A DNA stretch of 41,400 nucleotides. Origin: an uncultured Pseudomonadales bacterium. GTDB lineage: Bacteria > Pseudomonadota > Gammaproteobacteria > Pseudomonadales > Azotimanducaceae. This document shows, piece after piece, positions 1 to 9,293 of the stretch. How positions within the stretch are numbered: position 1 is the first letter of the stretch; each line of letters begins with the position of its first letter. The position numbers were made by a program, and so were the translations under genes. The notes under the pieces are model-generated. The model saw only the letters and a program-made list of their open reading frames with translations. It made no database searches and was not told the DNA's origin. The stretch spans positions 1 through 41,400 of the forward strand of contig CAKZWF010000071.1 of assembly GCA_937921865.1 (NCBI GenBank), given 5' to 3'.

Positions 1-366
1 CTGGTTTATGTGCCAGTCTACTCAGAAATACGCACAGCCATCGGCACCAAACTGCTCGGTGTCAACGTGTCAGTGCGAAACATTGACCTTGATCAATCAC
101 TGATTCTGAATTCCGTCCGCTACTATGACAATGAGGGGAAAATGCTCACAGAATACCTCGATTCTCCCCGCCAAGTCGCACCACTTGCGACGGTGACTTT
201 CGTTGTGGCCCAACTCGATAAAGAAGGTGGTCTCGGTGCAAACTTTCTGATCGACTGGGAATCTGCAGAGCCGATTGCCGAACCCATCATCGAAGCGATA
301 ATGGTCGGGGTTGCTGGAACTCAAGCCTTGGCGTTTACCAGTGATGGGCGCACGATCGAAGATTAG
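1..366 (+). CDS. DUF3124 domain protein, 5' end cut by window edge
   Basis: The frame is open from base 1 (LVYVPVYSEI...), so the gene begins before the window; the GTG at position 10 is only an internal Val codon. The protein matches the DUF3124 pattern as I know it: a VYVPVYS start, SVRNxD, VRYYDxxGKML, YLDxP, and a C-terminal GANFLIDWES...EPIIEAIMVG segment. The function of the family is unknown; members are usually small exported or lipoproteins with a beta-rich fold, so a signal peptide is expected upstream. It converges on the P450 gene with a ~100-bp gap. The family call is by recognition, not by search. Confidence 0.75.
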   Translation: MVYVPVYSEIRTAIGTKLLGVNVSVRNIDLDQSLILNSVRYYDNEGKMLTEYLDSPRQVAPLATVTFVVAQLDKEGGLGANFLIDWESAEPIAEPIIEAIMVGVAGTQALAFTSDGRTIED

Positions 367-468
367 CTGCATCACACAGCTTCGATCTCTATGGAAACAG
401 GCGACAGCCTTACCTGTCTTGATACTCCGCTTACTGGCTGGTTATCCCTGTCAAAATTCCTATCCTCG

Positions 469-1818
469 TCAGAAGCATGAGAGCGTCGACCGAGCAATGA
501 AGCCTCTTTTTAGATCAGATGGCTGGACGCGCTCGCTCTCACTCGCTCTCAGATACTCGCCCTCCCCCGCCAGCGCCATCTCGTCAATACGCGAGATGAG
601 CTGAGTGAAGAAGATTCGCATCTGCATGCGTGCGAGTATCAGACCGAGGCACTGATGCGGTCCGGTACCGAAAGCAAGGTGCCGGTTGGGTTTACGACTG
701 ATATCGAATTTGAACGGATCGTCGAATACTTCTTCGTCAAAATTGGCGGAGGCATAGAACAGTCCCAGGCTATCGCCCTTTCTGATCGTCTGTCCGCGCA
801 GTTCATAATCCGCGGTTGCGGTGCGGCTGAACTGATTGACCGCCGTAGTCCAGCGGATCATCTCTTCAACCGCCAGCTTTACCGTGTCTTCGTCGTCGAT
901 GTTGTCTTTCAGCAATTGCAATTGATCCGGATTGCGCAGCAGCGCGTGCATCCCTCCGGAAATCGATGTGCGAGTGGTCTCGTGGCCGGCGGTGGCGACG
1001 ATGATGTAGTAGGAAATTAGTTCTTTATACGGCAGGTACTCACCGTTGAGCTTGCCATTGGCAATGTACGACGCGAGGTCTTCTCGCGGATTCGCGCGGC
1101 GCTCGTCAGTCAGTGCGGTGAAATAATCGTAGAGCGATTTCACGGTGTCGATGCCCGACAGAGGGTCATCGCCAGCGCGCATCATTTCCGGGTCTTCACC
1201 GGCAAACAGCTCATTGGTGAGTTTCAGAATCAAAGGCTCGTCTTTTTCCGGTACGCCGAGCAGTTCGACAATGAGTTTGAGCGGTGGCCACACGGCCACA
1301 TCTTGAACAAAGTCCAGCTCGCGCTCGCTGCCGTCGCCCATCATGTCGTCCAGGATCAACTCGGTGATCACGTTCAGCCGGTCTTCCAGGGTTTTGATGT
1401 TGCTCGGTTTGAAGCAGGGCTGAACCAGCGCGCGATAATCAGTGTGGTCTGGCGGATCCATCTGCACCAGCGATCTGATCAGACCCTGTTCACTGGCTGT
1501 GGCCAGCACCTCCAGCTTTGGTCGGTCTTGCAGACGCTTGAAGATCTCCACAACCATTTCTTCACGCAGTTCAGGTTGAGTCTGTTCGTGGATGAGAATC
1601 GGTCGTGGCTCACTGGCGAATACTGCCGGATTTTTCTCGATTTCGATGATGTCGGCGTGTTTGGTGACAGCCCAGAACGGCCGGAAATTTTACGGCTCCA
1701 CCCAGCGAAGCGGGTCGTTTCTGCGCAACCAGGAAAATGCCTCATGAGGGTGGCCGATGCGCCCGTAAACCTCTGGCGCAATTACATCGTCATCTTGAAA
1801 ATTGTAGGCTTCAGCCAT
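469..1818 (-). pseudogene. Cytochrome P450, interrupted by in-frame TAA
   Basis: Bacterial soluble class I P450 (CYP125/142-like size, 449 codons from the ATG at 1818), expected to hydroxylate a lipid or steroid-like substrate using a ferredoxin. Translation from 1818 gives 42 residues, then TAA at 1690-1692, then continues in the same frame with typical P450 sequence (FRPFWAVTKHADIIEIEKNP). The I-helix AGHETT, the ExxR (EMIR) and the heme loop FGTGPHQCLG are all present. The stop lies where a Glu (GAA) would be one base away. Without read-through, translation could only restart at the ATG at 1557, losing the first ~87 residues including helix A/beta-1. The C-terminus also reads unusually. 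Either a recent pseudogene or a sequencing error. Confidence 0.85.
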
Positions 1819-1954
1819 GCAGCTACTGTCCCTTATATTTTTTGAGCATGTGCTTCATTGCAGGGAGACCTGAATAGCCCAACACTGTGGAATCCCGCTA
1901 GTATCTGCCACAAGTCGATCTGGGACCAAAATTGAGAACAGAGGTAGACACAAG

Positions 1955-2221
1955 ATGAACACTCTGGCGTCCCCCTTCCTGACACTGGGACTGACGCTGC
2001 TGCTCACTGCCTCCCCAGGCACTGCACAGGCATTGCCCGACGGTCCGGGCCAGCAGGAGGTGACATCGTTGTGTTCAGCCTGCCACGACATGCGGCCCAT
2101 CCAACAGAGTGCCGGCTACAGCCGCGCCGACTGGCGTGATCTCATCCGGACCGTGATCCAGCTGCCGCCGGATACGGAAGACCGGCGACATGCGCGAGTA
2201 TCCACTACCTGCCGGTGCTAA
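1955..2221 (+). pseudogene. N-terminal part of exported c-type cytochrome/Vgb protein (frame-broken)
   Basis: Starts with a signal peptide (hydrophobic LTLGLTLLLTASPGTAQA, cleavage near AQA) followed by a heme c attachment site LCSACHDM (CxxCH), so the mature protein would be periplasmic. The sequence SRADWRDLIRTVIQLPPDTED is typical of the short cytochrome c domain that precedes a Vgb-type propeller in fused proteins. After PPDTED the frame drifts into a nonsense tail and stops, while the propeller continues in another frame from about 2185. The usual linker between the two domains appears to be missing. I read this as the 5' half of one broken gene, together with the next entry. Confidence 0.6.
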
Positions 2222-2990
2222 ACCACATAGTGTGACGCCAGACTCCGAAGGCACCATGTGGTATCTCGGTAACCGGAACGCCACAATCGGCAAGCTGGAT
2301 CCGGACACCGGCGAAATCGTTGAATTTTCCATGCCCGAGCCGGATGCAAAAGACCCCCACACCGGTGAGTTCGACGGAGCAGGACGATTCTGGTTCACCC
2401 TGCAGCACAGCAACCGTGTCGGCCAGCTGGATCCCTCCACCGGTGCCATCAAACTGGTGGAGCTTGATCGCCCACGATCGCGCCCCTACGGCATCAAGAT
2501 CGACGCAGATGGACATGCCTGGGTGGCCTGCAATGGTGGTCCATGCCTGTATCGCTTCGATGGCGAGACCATGACACAAACTCGAATCGATCTACCTAAT
2601 CAGGAGTCACGCGTTCGCCGTCTCGACATCGCCGACGACGGCATAATTTGGTACGTGAATTCCGGCGCCGGCCGTCTGGGCCGCTACGATCCTGCGACTG
2701 GCGCGATACAGGAGTGGCCCTCACCCAGCGGACCAAAATTCCATCCGTATGCCATCGCGATCATCGACGGCATAATCTGGTACAACGAGTCCGGCATGCG
2801 TCCGGATGCGCTGGTGCGTTTCGATCCGGAGGATGAAACCTTTCAGAGCTGGCCCATCCCGTCCTCAGGCGTTTACGCTGGCATCCTGCGGCACATGCGC
2901 GCCACCACCGATGGTGATCTGCTGATTCATCAGAGTGCCACCAACCACATCATGCGGGTGAGCGTGAGCGAACCGGCCGGAGAGGGCTGA
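2190..2990 (+). CDS. Vgb-like beta-propeller (streptogramin lyase family), 3' part of broken gene
   Basis: About 266 residues of repeating propeller blades of the virginiamycin B lyase (Vgb)/SMP-30-like type: REYPLPAGAKPHSVTPDSEGTMWYLG, TIGKLDPDTGEIVEFSMP, GRFWFTLQHSNRVGQLDPSTGAI and further W-Y-N/D-P-xTG blades. Real Vgb is a lyase, but most homologues have no known substrate, and this one was probably joined to the upstream cytochrome c segment as a periplasmic redox or sensor protein. It has no signal peptide of its own and no clear ribosome binding site before the ATG at 2190, supporting the broken-gene reading. Its stop lies 1 base before the SDR start codon, so the two were co-transcribed. 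Confidence 0.65.
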   Translation: MREYPLPAGAKPHSVTPDSEGTMWYLGNRNATIGKLDPDTGEIVEFSMPEPDAKDPHTGEFDGAGRFWFTLQHSNRVGQLDPSTGAIKLVELDRPRSRPYGIKIDADGHAWVACNGGPCLYRFDGETMTQTRIDLPNQESRVRRLDIADDGIIWYVNSGAGRLGRYDPATGAIQEWPSPSGPKFHPYAIAIIDGIIWYNESGMRPDALVRFDPEDETFQSWPIPSSGVYAGILRHMRATTDGDLLIHQSATNHIMRVSVSEPAGEG

Positions 2991-2991
2991 A

Positions 2992-3918
2992 ATGACTGAA
3001 AAGAGTCTGGGTAGTCGCAGTTCCACAGCGGAAGTTCTTTCCGGCGTTGACCTGACAGGAAAGAAGATTATTGTCACGGGCGCGAACACGGGAATCGGCT
3101 TTGAAGCGGCACGCGCGTTCGCTGCAGCGGGCGCAGACGTAATTCTGGCTTGCCGCAATCTCGAAAAGTCCAATGAGGCGGTCGCCAGAATCACGGAGCG
3201 TCATCCCGATACTCACCCGCAAGGCTTAGCCCTCGACCTTGCGTCTGTTTCAAGCATCAGGCAGTTCTGCAAACAGATACCGTTTGAGACGATCGATGTA
3301 TTGGTGTGCAATGCGGGATTGGTGCCCACCCAGTACCAGGAAACCGAAGACGGCATCGAGTTGTGTGTCGGTGTGTGCCACTTCGGGCACTTTGTGCTGT
3401 GCGAGTTGCTATTGGACAAAATCCTGAAATCGAATGATGCGCGCGTTGTCATGGTATCGAGTGAATCACATCGATCTCCAGCGCAGCTCGATTTCGATCG
3501 CTTTCCGCTAAGCAAGGATACCTTTTCTTCGATGAAAGCCTATGGTCAGGCAAAATTGTGTAACGTCCTGTTTGCCAACGAACTTCAACGTCGCTATGGC
3601 GAGCAGGGTCTCAGTGCCTGCTCGTTGCATCCCGGCGCGTTGATCACCACAGAGATAGGCCGCTACTCTGGTGTGCTGGGGTTGCTGGTAAGGTTATTCA
3701 GCCCATTTACCAAGAACCCGGACCAGGGTGCAGCGACCACGGTCTATTGTGCCGCCCGGGCCGCTGCGGAGGAAATTCAAGGCAACTATTTTTCTCACTG
3801 CAGGAATGTTGGCTCCAGCAAGGAAGCCAACAATACTGGGGTTGCCAAGCGGCTCTGGGCGCTGAGCGAAACTTTTTGTGCATCGCATGGCGTCACAAAC
3901 CAGGCAAAGGGCACCTGA
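2992..3918 (+). CDS. Short-chain dehydrogenase/reductase (retinol dehydrogenase/WWOX-like)
   Basis: A 308-residue classical SDR that oxidises or reduces an alcohol/ketone with NAD(P). The nucleotide-binding motif TGANTGIG is at residues 29-36, the NAG motif at 107-109, the catalytic Ser near 156-157 (MVSSESH), and Tyr184/Lys188 in YGQAK. The long insertion around SHRSPAQLDFDRFPLSK and the HPGALITTEIGR segment are typical of the retinol dehydrogenase/WW-domain oxidoreductase branch, which acts on hydrophobic substrates. The start follows a GAGAGGG ribosome binding site and is one base after the preceding propeller stop, implying an operon. It converges on phoD. The exact substrate is unknown. 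Confidence 0.85.
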   Translation: MTEKSLGSRSSTAEVLSGVDLTGKKIIVTGANTGIGFEAARAFAAAGADVILACRNLEKSNEAVARITERHPDTHPQGLALDLASVSSIRQFCKQIPFETIDVLVCNAGLVPTQYQETEDGIELCVGVCHFGHFVLCELLLDKILKSNDARVVMVSSESHRSPAQLDFDRFPLSKDTFSSMKAYGQAKLCNVLFANELQRRYGEQGLSACSLHPGALITTEIGRYSGVLGLLVRLFSPFTKNPDQGAATTVYCAARAAAEEIQGNYFSHCRNVGSSKEANNTGVAKRLWALSETFCASHGVTNQAKGT

Positions 3919-3999
3919 TGACGCTCAACAGAGCAAACGGTGCCGTGCCATTTCGTGAACTTGTTGCCTTTGCACCTAAACCGTCACCGACACTTCTGT

Positions 4000-5577
4000 T
4001 CACGCATCGCGACTCAGGTGATTTGCGCCATTTTCGGTTACGTAAGCAGCGGCGAGATATTCGCCATCGCCGCGTTCGACAATGCTGTCCACAAACCAGA
4101 ACTCACCGCGGGTGCGCTGCGCATCGATATCGAGCAGCAGGTAGCCATGTTCGCGCAGGTTTACGTACTGAATGTGCGGACGGTTGTTGACCAGAGTCTG
4201 CTCACGTTGCTGCAGATCGGCGGGTTCACCCTTCGGGCCCGGTGAAGTAACCGAAGTGGTTACCAGTTCCACTGCCAGAGAACCTCGACCGGTAGCCGGA
4301 TCATATTCGTCACCCATTGGCTCCCGGGCAATATCCATAGCCCAGGCTGTGTGGATATCACCGGTAAGCACCACCACATTGTCTATCTGCTCCTGTTCAA
4401 GCTGATCGAGGATCGCGGCACGGGAGCCGGGATAACCATCCCATTGATCCACATTCAGCAGAATGCCTTCATCATCGATGAGTTGACCAAACATCAGCTG
4501 CTGTCCGAGCAGCCGCCAGCCAATGCCGTGACGGACTGATGCGCGCAATTGCTCGGCCAGCCAGGCCTGCTGGTCCAGACCCAGAATAGTGCGGTCGAGA
4601 TCATTGAGACCCGCTTCGTCGAACCGGTCTTCGAGCTGCTGATCACGGCCATAGAGCCGGGTATCCAGCATCATCAGATCGGCAAGTTGTCCAAACCGGA
4701 AGCTGCGATAGATGAACGGGCCATTGGCAGACGGCTGCTCTCGAATCGGCAGCCACTCATGATACGCCTGAATCGCTGCCGCACGACGAGACGGCCAGTC
4801 TCCTTCGTCGAGTTCAGGATTATGGTTCTGCGCACCGTCGCGCCAGCTGTTGTTGGCACTTTCATGGTCGTCCCAGACACAGATCCAGGGGTGTTGACGA
4901 TGCGCTTCCTGCAGATCGGCATCAGATTTGTACTGAGCATGACGGATCCGATAGTCGGACAGGCTGACAACTTCCTTCGCCGGCAGATGAGCGCGCCCGA
5001 ATTCTTCGCCATTGCCATATTCATTGGGTGCGTACTCGTAAAAATAGTCGCCCAGGTGCAGCACTGCATCGAGATCGTCGCGTTTTGCTATACAGGCATA
5101 AGCATTGAAGTACCCGAACGGCAGGTTCGAACAACTCACCACGGCGAAGCTCAGGCGGTTCGCGGTGTAATGCGGCAGCGTCCGGGTGCGCCCGATCGGA
5201 CTGCGCTGCCCTGCCGCTTCGAAACGGTAGTAATAGGTGTGACCGGGATTCAGACCCAGCGCATCCACCTTGACCGTGTGGTCCCGTGTTGACAACGCAG
5301 TCACAACGCCCTGATTGATGATCGTTTTCAGCTCCGGATCGCTGGCAATGAGCCAGCGCACCGGTACCGGGTCCTCTTTGGCACTGCTGATCCGGGTCCA
5401 CAGAATGACGCGATCATTCAGCGGATCACCACTGGCCACACCGTGCTGAAATACTTCCGAACTGCTCACCGCTCGCGCGGCACCAGCAACTGTATTTTCA
5501 GCACCACTGCTGACGCTGCCACCCAAAGCAGCAGCTCCGGCTGCGGTGGTACCGAGGAAGGTTCGACGTGTGACCAT
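4000..5577 (-). CDS. phoD: PhoD-type alkaline phosphatase/phosphodiesterase, Tat-exported
   Basis: A 525-residue periplasmic metallophosphoesterase of the PhoD family, which releases phosphate from phosphomono/diesters using Ca/Fe. I chose the ATG at 5577 because the protein then begins with a twin-arginine signal (TRRTFLG plus an Ala/Gly-rich stretch). The open frame extends upstream, but that part does not resemble protein. Family motifs are present: FQHGVASGDPLNDRVILWTR, SCSNLPFGYFNAY, HLGDYFYEY, CVWDDHESANNSW, and TGDIHTAWAMDI with metal-binding Asp/His residues. It stands alone on the minus strand. A relic copy of its first codons and upstream sequence lies at 13641-13800. Confidence 0.9.
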   Translation of the reverse strand: MVTRRTFLGTTAAGAAALGGSVSSGAENTVAGAARAVSSSEVFQHGVASGDPLNDRVILWTRISSAKEDPVPVRWLIASDPELKTIINQGVVTALSTRDHTVKVDALGLNPGHTYYYRFEAAGQRSPIGRTRTLPHYTANRLSFAVVSCSNLPFGYFNAYACIAKRDDLDAVLHLGDYFYEYAPNEYGNGEEFGRAHLPAKEVVSLSDYRIRHAQYKSDADLQEAHRQHPWICVWDDHESANNSWRDGAQNHNPELDEGDWPSRRAAAIQAYHEWLPIREQPSANGPFIYRSFRFGQLADLMMLDTRLYGRDQQLEDRFDEAGLNDLDRTILGLDQQAWLAEQLRASVRHGIGWRLLGQQLMFGQLIDDEGILLNVDQWDGYPGSRAAILDQLEQEQIDNVVVLTGDIHTAWAMDIAREPMGDEYDPATGRGSLAVELVTTSVTSPGPKGEPADLQQREQTLVNNRPHIQYVNLREHGYLLLDIDAQRTRGEFWFVDSIVERGDGEYLAAAYVTENGANHLSRDA

Positions 5578-5769
5578 GTAGGATTGCCTGTATCGCTGGT
5601 GAATGGCGCGGGCTGAGCGACCGCCAGCGGCTATCTTGGCGCAATTCGGCCACCACGGGAAATACCAAAGCAGCTGCCTGCTGCGACGATGGCGACGAGC
5701 AGCGGTTTGCCGGTCCCTGGCCACGAGCTCTGCTGGGGTGCAGCCAACCGATCTGTTTCGATAGTCTGC

Positions 5770-8277
5770 CTACTGGCCTCGCAGCAGGGATGCAGGTTGA
5801 ATATGCAACCGACGCATAAGGTAATCGGCCCCCGCATACAGGCAGATCGAGCTTACGCCGAACGCCGCAACGACAGCCGGCCAGACCGGAAACGTGAGCG
5901 GTAGCCGCAGCTGAAAGTGCAGCATCGGCAATGCAATCAATATTCCAAGCACGAGGGCAAACACCGAAGTAACAAGCGCCAGCAGCACATACTCCATACT
6001 GAGGCTCAGGCGAATAATGCCAAGGCGCGCTCCGAGGGTATGAAGAATGGTCGAATAATAGACCTGCCGTGAGCGATGACTGGCCATCACTCCGGTCAGC
6101 ACCAGCAGACTGACAGTGAACGCCACGGCGGATACTACCGCCAACCCCGCCACCGCCTTGCCGAGAAGGTCTCTGGCAGTTGCTACGATAGTCGCGGTTC
6201 GCACCGACACGACGTTAGGCGCTCTTTCCGCAATTTCGGTTTGTGCCGCAATGGCGTTCTCTTCCGTCATGAAGCTCGCGCCAACGTAGCGCGAGATATA
6301 CGGGTCCAGCACGCCATCCGACAGAATGGCTTCAAACCAGAAGCGCGTCTGCAGGCCCTGCTGCCGAAAAATCCCCGTCAATTCGGCTTCTAATTCCCGC
6401 CCCTGAATGTCGAAGGTCAACAGATCCCCGACTTCCAGGCCAATCTGGTTAGCTTCACGATCTTCCATCACAACCCAGGCACGCTGGTCCGACGCACCTT
6501 CCGGCCACCAGTCTCCCTCAACCATCGTGACACCGTCGATATTCCCGGCACGATAGGTCAGCTTATGTTCGTCTCTCGCCTCACGCTGAGCTTCGAGGCT
6601 GCTGTCCAGATCAGCAGACGCTCCGTTGATGGCTGTCAGCCGTCCCTGAACCAGCGGTGCCATATCAACTCGCAGCGCACTCTGGCCCTGCAGAATCTGC
6701 TCTATTTCCTGCCGCTGGTCAGGTGCAACGTCATACAGAACCAGGTCCGGTGACTCTTCGGGGATCGTAGCCGAGATGGCTTCCAGGAGTGTCGAGATCA
6801 GGACCGTACAGGCCACCAGCAAGGTGAGGGCTGAGCCGAGGGTCAGCAGGGATGCGCGAAGCGCAGAACCGTGGCGATGCAGATTCGCAAGCGCGAGGTG
6901 CAGGGCGAAATACCGTCTTGTGGGGGCCCGGGTATCCATCTTGAGGGCCAGCCGTCTGATCAGGCGCACTATGCCCTCGAGCATGACAAGCAACCCCAGC
7001 ACCGTGCCAACAAACGACAAGGCAAAGATCGGATCAGGCAACACAATCAGCACGATCAGCACAACCAGCAATGCACCACCCAGTGTCGCCAGCCACCAGG
7101 CTCGAGGCGTAGCCGTTTCCACTCCATCCAGGCTGCGAAACAGGACGGCGGGGTCGACTGACAAAGCACGTCCAATCGCAGGTGCAGCAAATGTCATCGC
7201 GGTAAGCAGACCAAAGACTGCTGCGAGCACGCTGGGCAGAAACGCACTGCCAATTACGGTGTCTAGCTGAACCTGAGTCGCAGCAAACTGCGCGCCGATA
7301 AATGACAGCAGAAAACCCAACGCTGCGCCGACGAAACAGGACAGCCCACCCATAATCAGTATCTGCAGCAGGTAGACGATCGTCAGGGATCGATCTTTAA
7401 GGCCTACGGACCGCAGGGTGGCGATCGTTCCGAGCTTACCCTGCAGATAAGCCTGCACGCTGTTGAATACGCCCAGCCCACCGATAAACAGCGTACTGAA
7501 ACCAACAATCAACAACGCCGACCCCGCCTGGGCGAGGCGCTCGCCAATGCGGTCACTCCGATCCAGAAAAGTGCTGACCTCCCAATCACTATCGGGAAAC
7601 GCCCTGAACAAAGCACTCTGCCAGTCGTCCGGGTGCCGCTCTGTTCGCACCCGGTACTCATAGTCCACACGACTGGCCGGCAGCAGCAAGCCCGTACTTT
7701 CAAGCGCTTGCTCGGCGATCATGACCGGACTATTGCCCCAGTTAGCGCTGAGACTGCGATCAGGCTGTTGGGTTATCAGGGCACGCACTTCGAAGCGCAG
7801 GGCACCAATTTCAACCTCATCACCGATATTGATCCCGAGGCGACTGGCAAGAATGGGATCCATAGCGAGTCCGAACCGGCCGCTGTCATTTCGAGTCACT
7901 TCTGCCAGCGGCAGAGATGGATCAAGGGTCAACTCGCCATAGAGCGGGTAATGTTCGTCAACACTCTGGACCTCCACCAGTTGGAAGTCGCCGGATGCAG
8001 TGCCCATCATCGTGGCCAGCTCAATCAGCAGGGAAACCTGGCCGCTTGCCTCCATCCAGCTGATTGCTTCGGTCGGCAACCGCGACCGCGATTCCACCTG
8101 CAGATCGCCGCCGCTTAACGCCCGGCTGTCTGCCTGCAGTCCTTCCCGGATCTGCTGATAGAGGCCACCAGTTGCTGCAACCAGCGTGACTCCGAGAACC
8201 AGACAGGCACACAGCACCCAGAGCGACTGACCGCTGCCACGAAGATCCTGCCAGGCCAGCTTAAGCAGAATGCGCAT
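5770..8277 (-). CDS. ABC exporter permease, FtsX-like (YbbP type)
   Basis: An inner-membrane permease of 835 residues. The layout is one N-terminal membrane helix (LWVLCACLVLGVTLVAATGG), a large periplasmic domain, three helices, a central pair, a second periplasmic domain and three C-terminal helices, i.e. two FtsX cores, as in E. coli YbbP. I chose the ATG at 8277 ([15 protein letters not shown]), which overlaps the ATPase stop by 17 bases; the open frame further upstream has no family resemblance. With the ATPase it forms an ABC transporter of the lipoprotein/lipid-handling (MacB/Lol/Ybb) superfamily. The substrate is unknown. Confidence 0.88.
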   Translation of the reverse strand: MRILLKLAWQDLRGSGQSLWVLCACLVLGVTLVAATGGLYQQIREGLQADSRALSGGDLQVESRSRLPTEAISWMEASGQVSLLIELATMMGTASGDFQLVEVQSVDEHYPLYGELTLDPSLPLAEVTRNDSGRFGLAMDPILASRLGINIGDEVEIGALRFEVRALITQQPDRSLSANWGNSPVMIAEQALESTGLLLPASRVDYEYRVRTERHPDDWQSALFRAFPDSDWEVSTFLDRSDRIGERLAQAGSALLIVGFSTLFIGGLGVFNSVQAYLQGKLGTIATLRSVGLKDRSLTIVYLLQILIMGGLSCFVGAALGFLLSFIGAQFAATQVQLDTVIGSAFLPSVLAAVFGLLTAMTFAAPAIGRALSVDPAVLFRSLDGVETATPRAWWLATLGGALLVVLIVLIVLPDPIFALSFVGTVLGLLVMLEGIVRLIRRLALKMDTRAPTRRYFALHLALANLHRHGSALRASLLTLGSALTLLVACTVLISTLLEAISATIPEESPDLVLYDVAPDQRQEIEQILQGQSALRVDMAPLVQGRLTAINGASADLDSSLEAQREARDEHKLTYRAGNIDGVTMVEGDWWPEGASDQRAWVVMEDREANQIGLEVGDLLTFDIQGRELEAELTGIFRQQGLQTRFWFEAILSDGVLDPYISRYVGASFMTEENAIAAQTEIAERAPNVVSVRTATIVATARDLLGKAVAGLAVVSAVAFTVSLLVLTGVMASHRSRQVYYSTILHTLGARLGIIRLSLSMEYVLLALVTSVFALVLGILIALPMLHFQLRLPLTFPVWPAVVAAFGVSSICLYAGADYLMRRLHIQPASLLRGQ

Positions 8278-8944
8278 CGACGCATCCTTCGACCAGGGCA
8301 CCACCGTCGAGACGTAACTGTCGATCACAGCGTTGCGCCAGCGACTCATCGTGGGTGACCATTACCAGAGTGCTGCCCAGGTTGTCATGAAGTTCAAACA
8401 GCAGATCGCTGACGGCGCGACCCGTCTCTTTATCCAGATTACCTGTGGGTTCATCAGCCAGGATCAGTGGTGGTGAATGTACCAGCGCCCGGGCAATCGC
8501 GACCCGCTGCTGTTCACCGCCGGAAAGCTGCATCGGATAGTGTGTTTCACGATGGTCGAGCCCTACCCGGCGCAGGATGTCCGCTGCTTTCGCGTTCGAT
8601 TCAGGGTCCCCGGCAATCTCCAGTGGCAGAGTGACATTACCGAGCGCGGTCAGGCTTGGAATCAGATGAAAAGACTGGAAAACAATGCCCATGCGATCCC
8701 GGCGCAGGTCAGCCAGTTCATCGTTGGTCAGCTCATCCAGCCGGGTACCCTGGATCTCAATGCTGCCAGTGTCCGGGTGATCCAGTCCAGCAAGCAGCAA
8801 CAGGAGCGTGGTTTTACCTGAACCGGACGGTCCGATAACTGCCACGCTCTCCCCTGCCTGTATATCGAGACTGACTTCCTTCAGCACTGATACCCGCGAT
8901 TGCTCAACCGGGTAGCTCATTCCAATGTTAGTCAGCCTGATCAT
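8261..8944 (-). CDS. ABC transporter ATPase (YbbA/LolD type)
   Basis: A 227-residue ATP-binding subunit. Walker [10 protein letters not shown] is at 38-46, Q-loop [17 protein letters not shown], signature [15 protein letters not shown], Walker [14 protein letters not shown]-loop VTHD. The [10 protein letters not shown] context is typical of the LolD/MacB/YbbA branch. I chose the ATG at 8944 ([13 protein letters not shown]) because AAAGGG lies 8 bases upstream and the family starts there; the longer frame to 9001 adds an unrelated tail. It is translated first and overlaps the permease gene, so the two are co-translated partners. Confidence 0.92.
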   Translation of the reverse strand: MIRLTNIGMSYPVEQSRVSVLKEVSLDIQAGESVAVIGPSGSGKTTLLLLLAGLDHPDTGSIEIQGTRLDELTNDELADLRRDRMGIVFQSFHLIPSLTALGNVTLPLEIAGDPESNAKAADILRRVGLDHRETHYPMQLSGGEQQRVAIARALVHSPPLILADEPTGNLDKETGRAVSDLLFELHDNLGSTLVMVTHDESLAQRCDRQLRLDGGALVEGCVDAHSA

Positions 8945-9293
8945 GGATAAAACCCTTTCGTCTTTTCTAACGGATGTGCGCGACATACCAGCACTAACCA
9001 CTGAGCAATACCCCTGCCGGGCCGGCCTGATCTTAGCGGGTATGGGGTGAAAGCAGGGTGAACGGGTAACGACTGAGGAACTTCACGATGGCTGCTCTGT
9101 CATCACCGGTGACCTACGGCACCGGCAGTTAGAAAAATTGCGGTTCGACCCCTTTTTCGGTGAATAAGAGCTTGATTACCTGTTTCATGTTTCGCTGCTT
9201 CACCTTTAGGCAGATAACGTCTGCTAACTTAGTTTGGCCGGAAGATGTACTCGTCACCTTTTTCAAATTTCTCTGCGAATGCGTAAATCGGAG
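8945..9293. other. Gene-free stretch between the ABC operon and tetR
   Basis: About 350 bases with no credible gene on either strand; short open frames here are not protein-like. It should hold the promoter of the leftward ABC operon just right of 8944 and the 3' end of the hydrolase-tetR operon. I see no clear terminator hairpin or repeat copy. Confidence 0.5.

Noticed and set aside
1690..1692. Recoded stop in the P450, by analogy with the selenoprotein
   Set aside because: The codon is TAA, not TGA or TAG; no known bacterial recoding applies, and the position is not a redox site.
1303..1845. 180-codon plus-strand frame across the P450
   Set aside because: Antisense shadow; the minus strand shows all P450 motifs across the same stretch, including beyond the TAA.
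2167..2195. Programmed frameshift joining the cytochrome c and propeller parts
   Set aside because: I see no slippery heptamer or stimulating hairpin at the junction, and the linker is missing, so a deletion is the simpler explanation.
4549..5292. 247-codon frame on the plus strand opposite phoD
   Set aside because: It mirrors the coding bias of phoD, has no family resemblance, and phoD motifs on the other strand are unambiguous.
6776..7270. 164-codon plus-strand frame, Ser/Arg-rich
   Set aside because: Antisense of the ABC permease; composition typical of a shadow frame.
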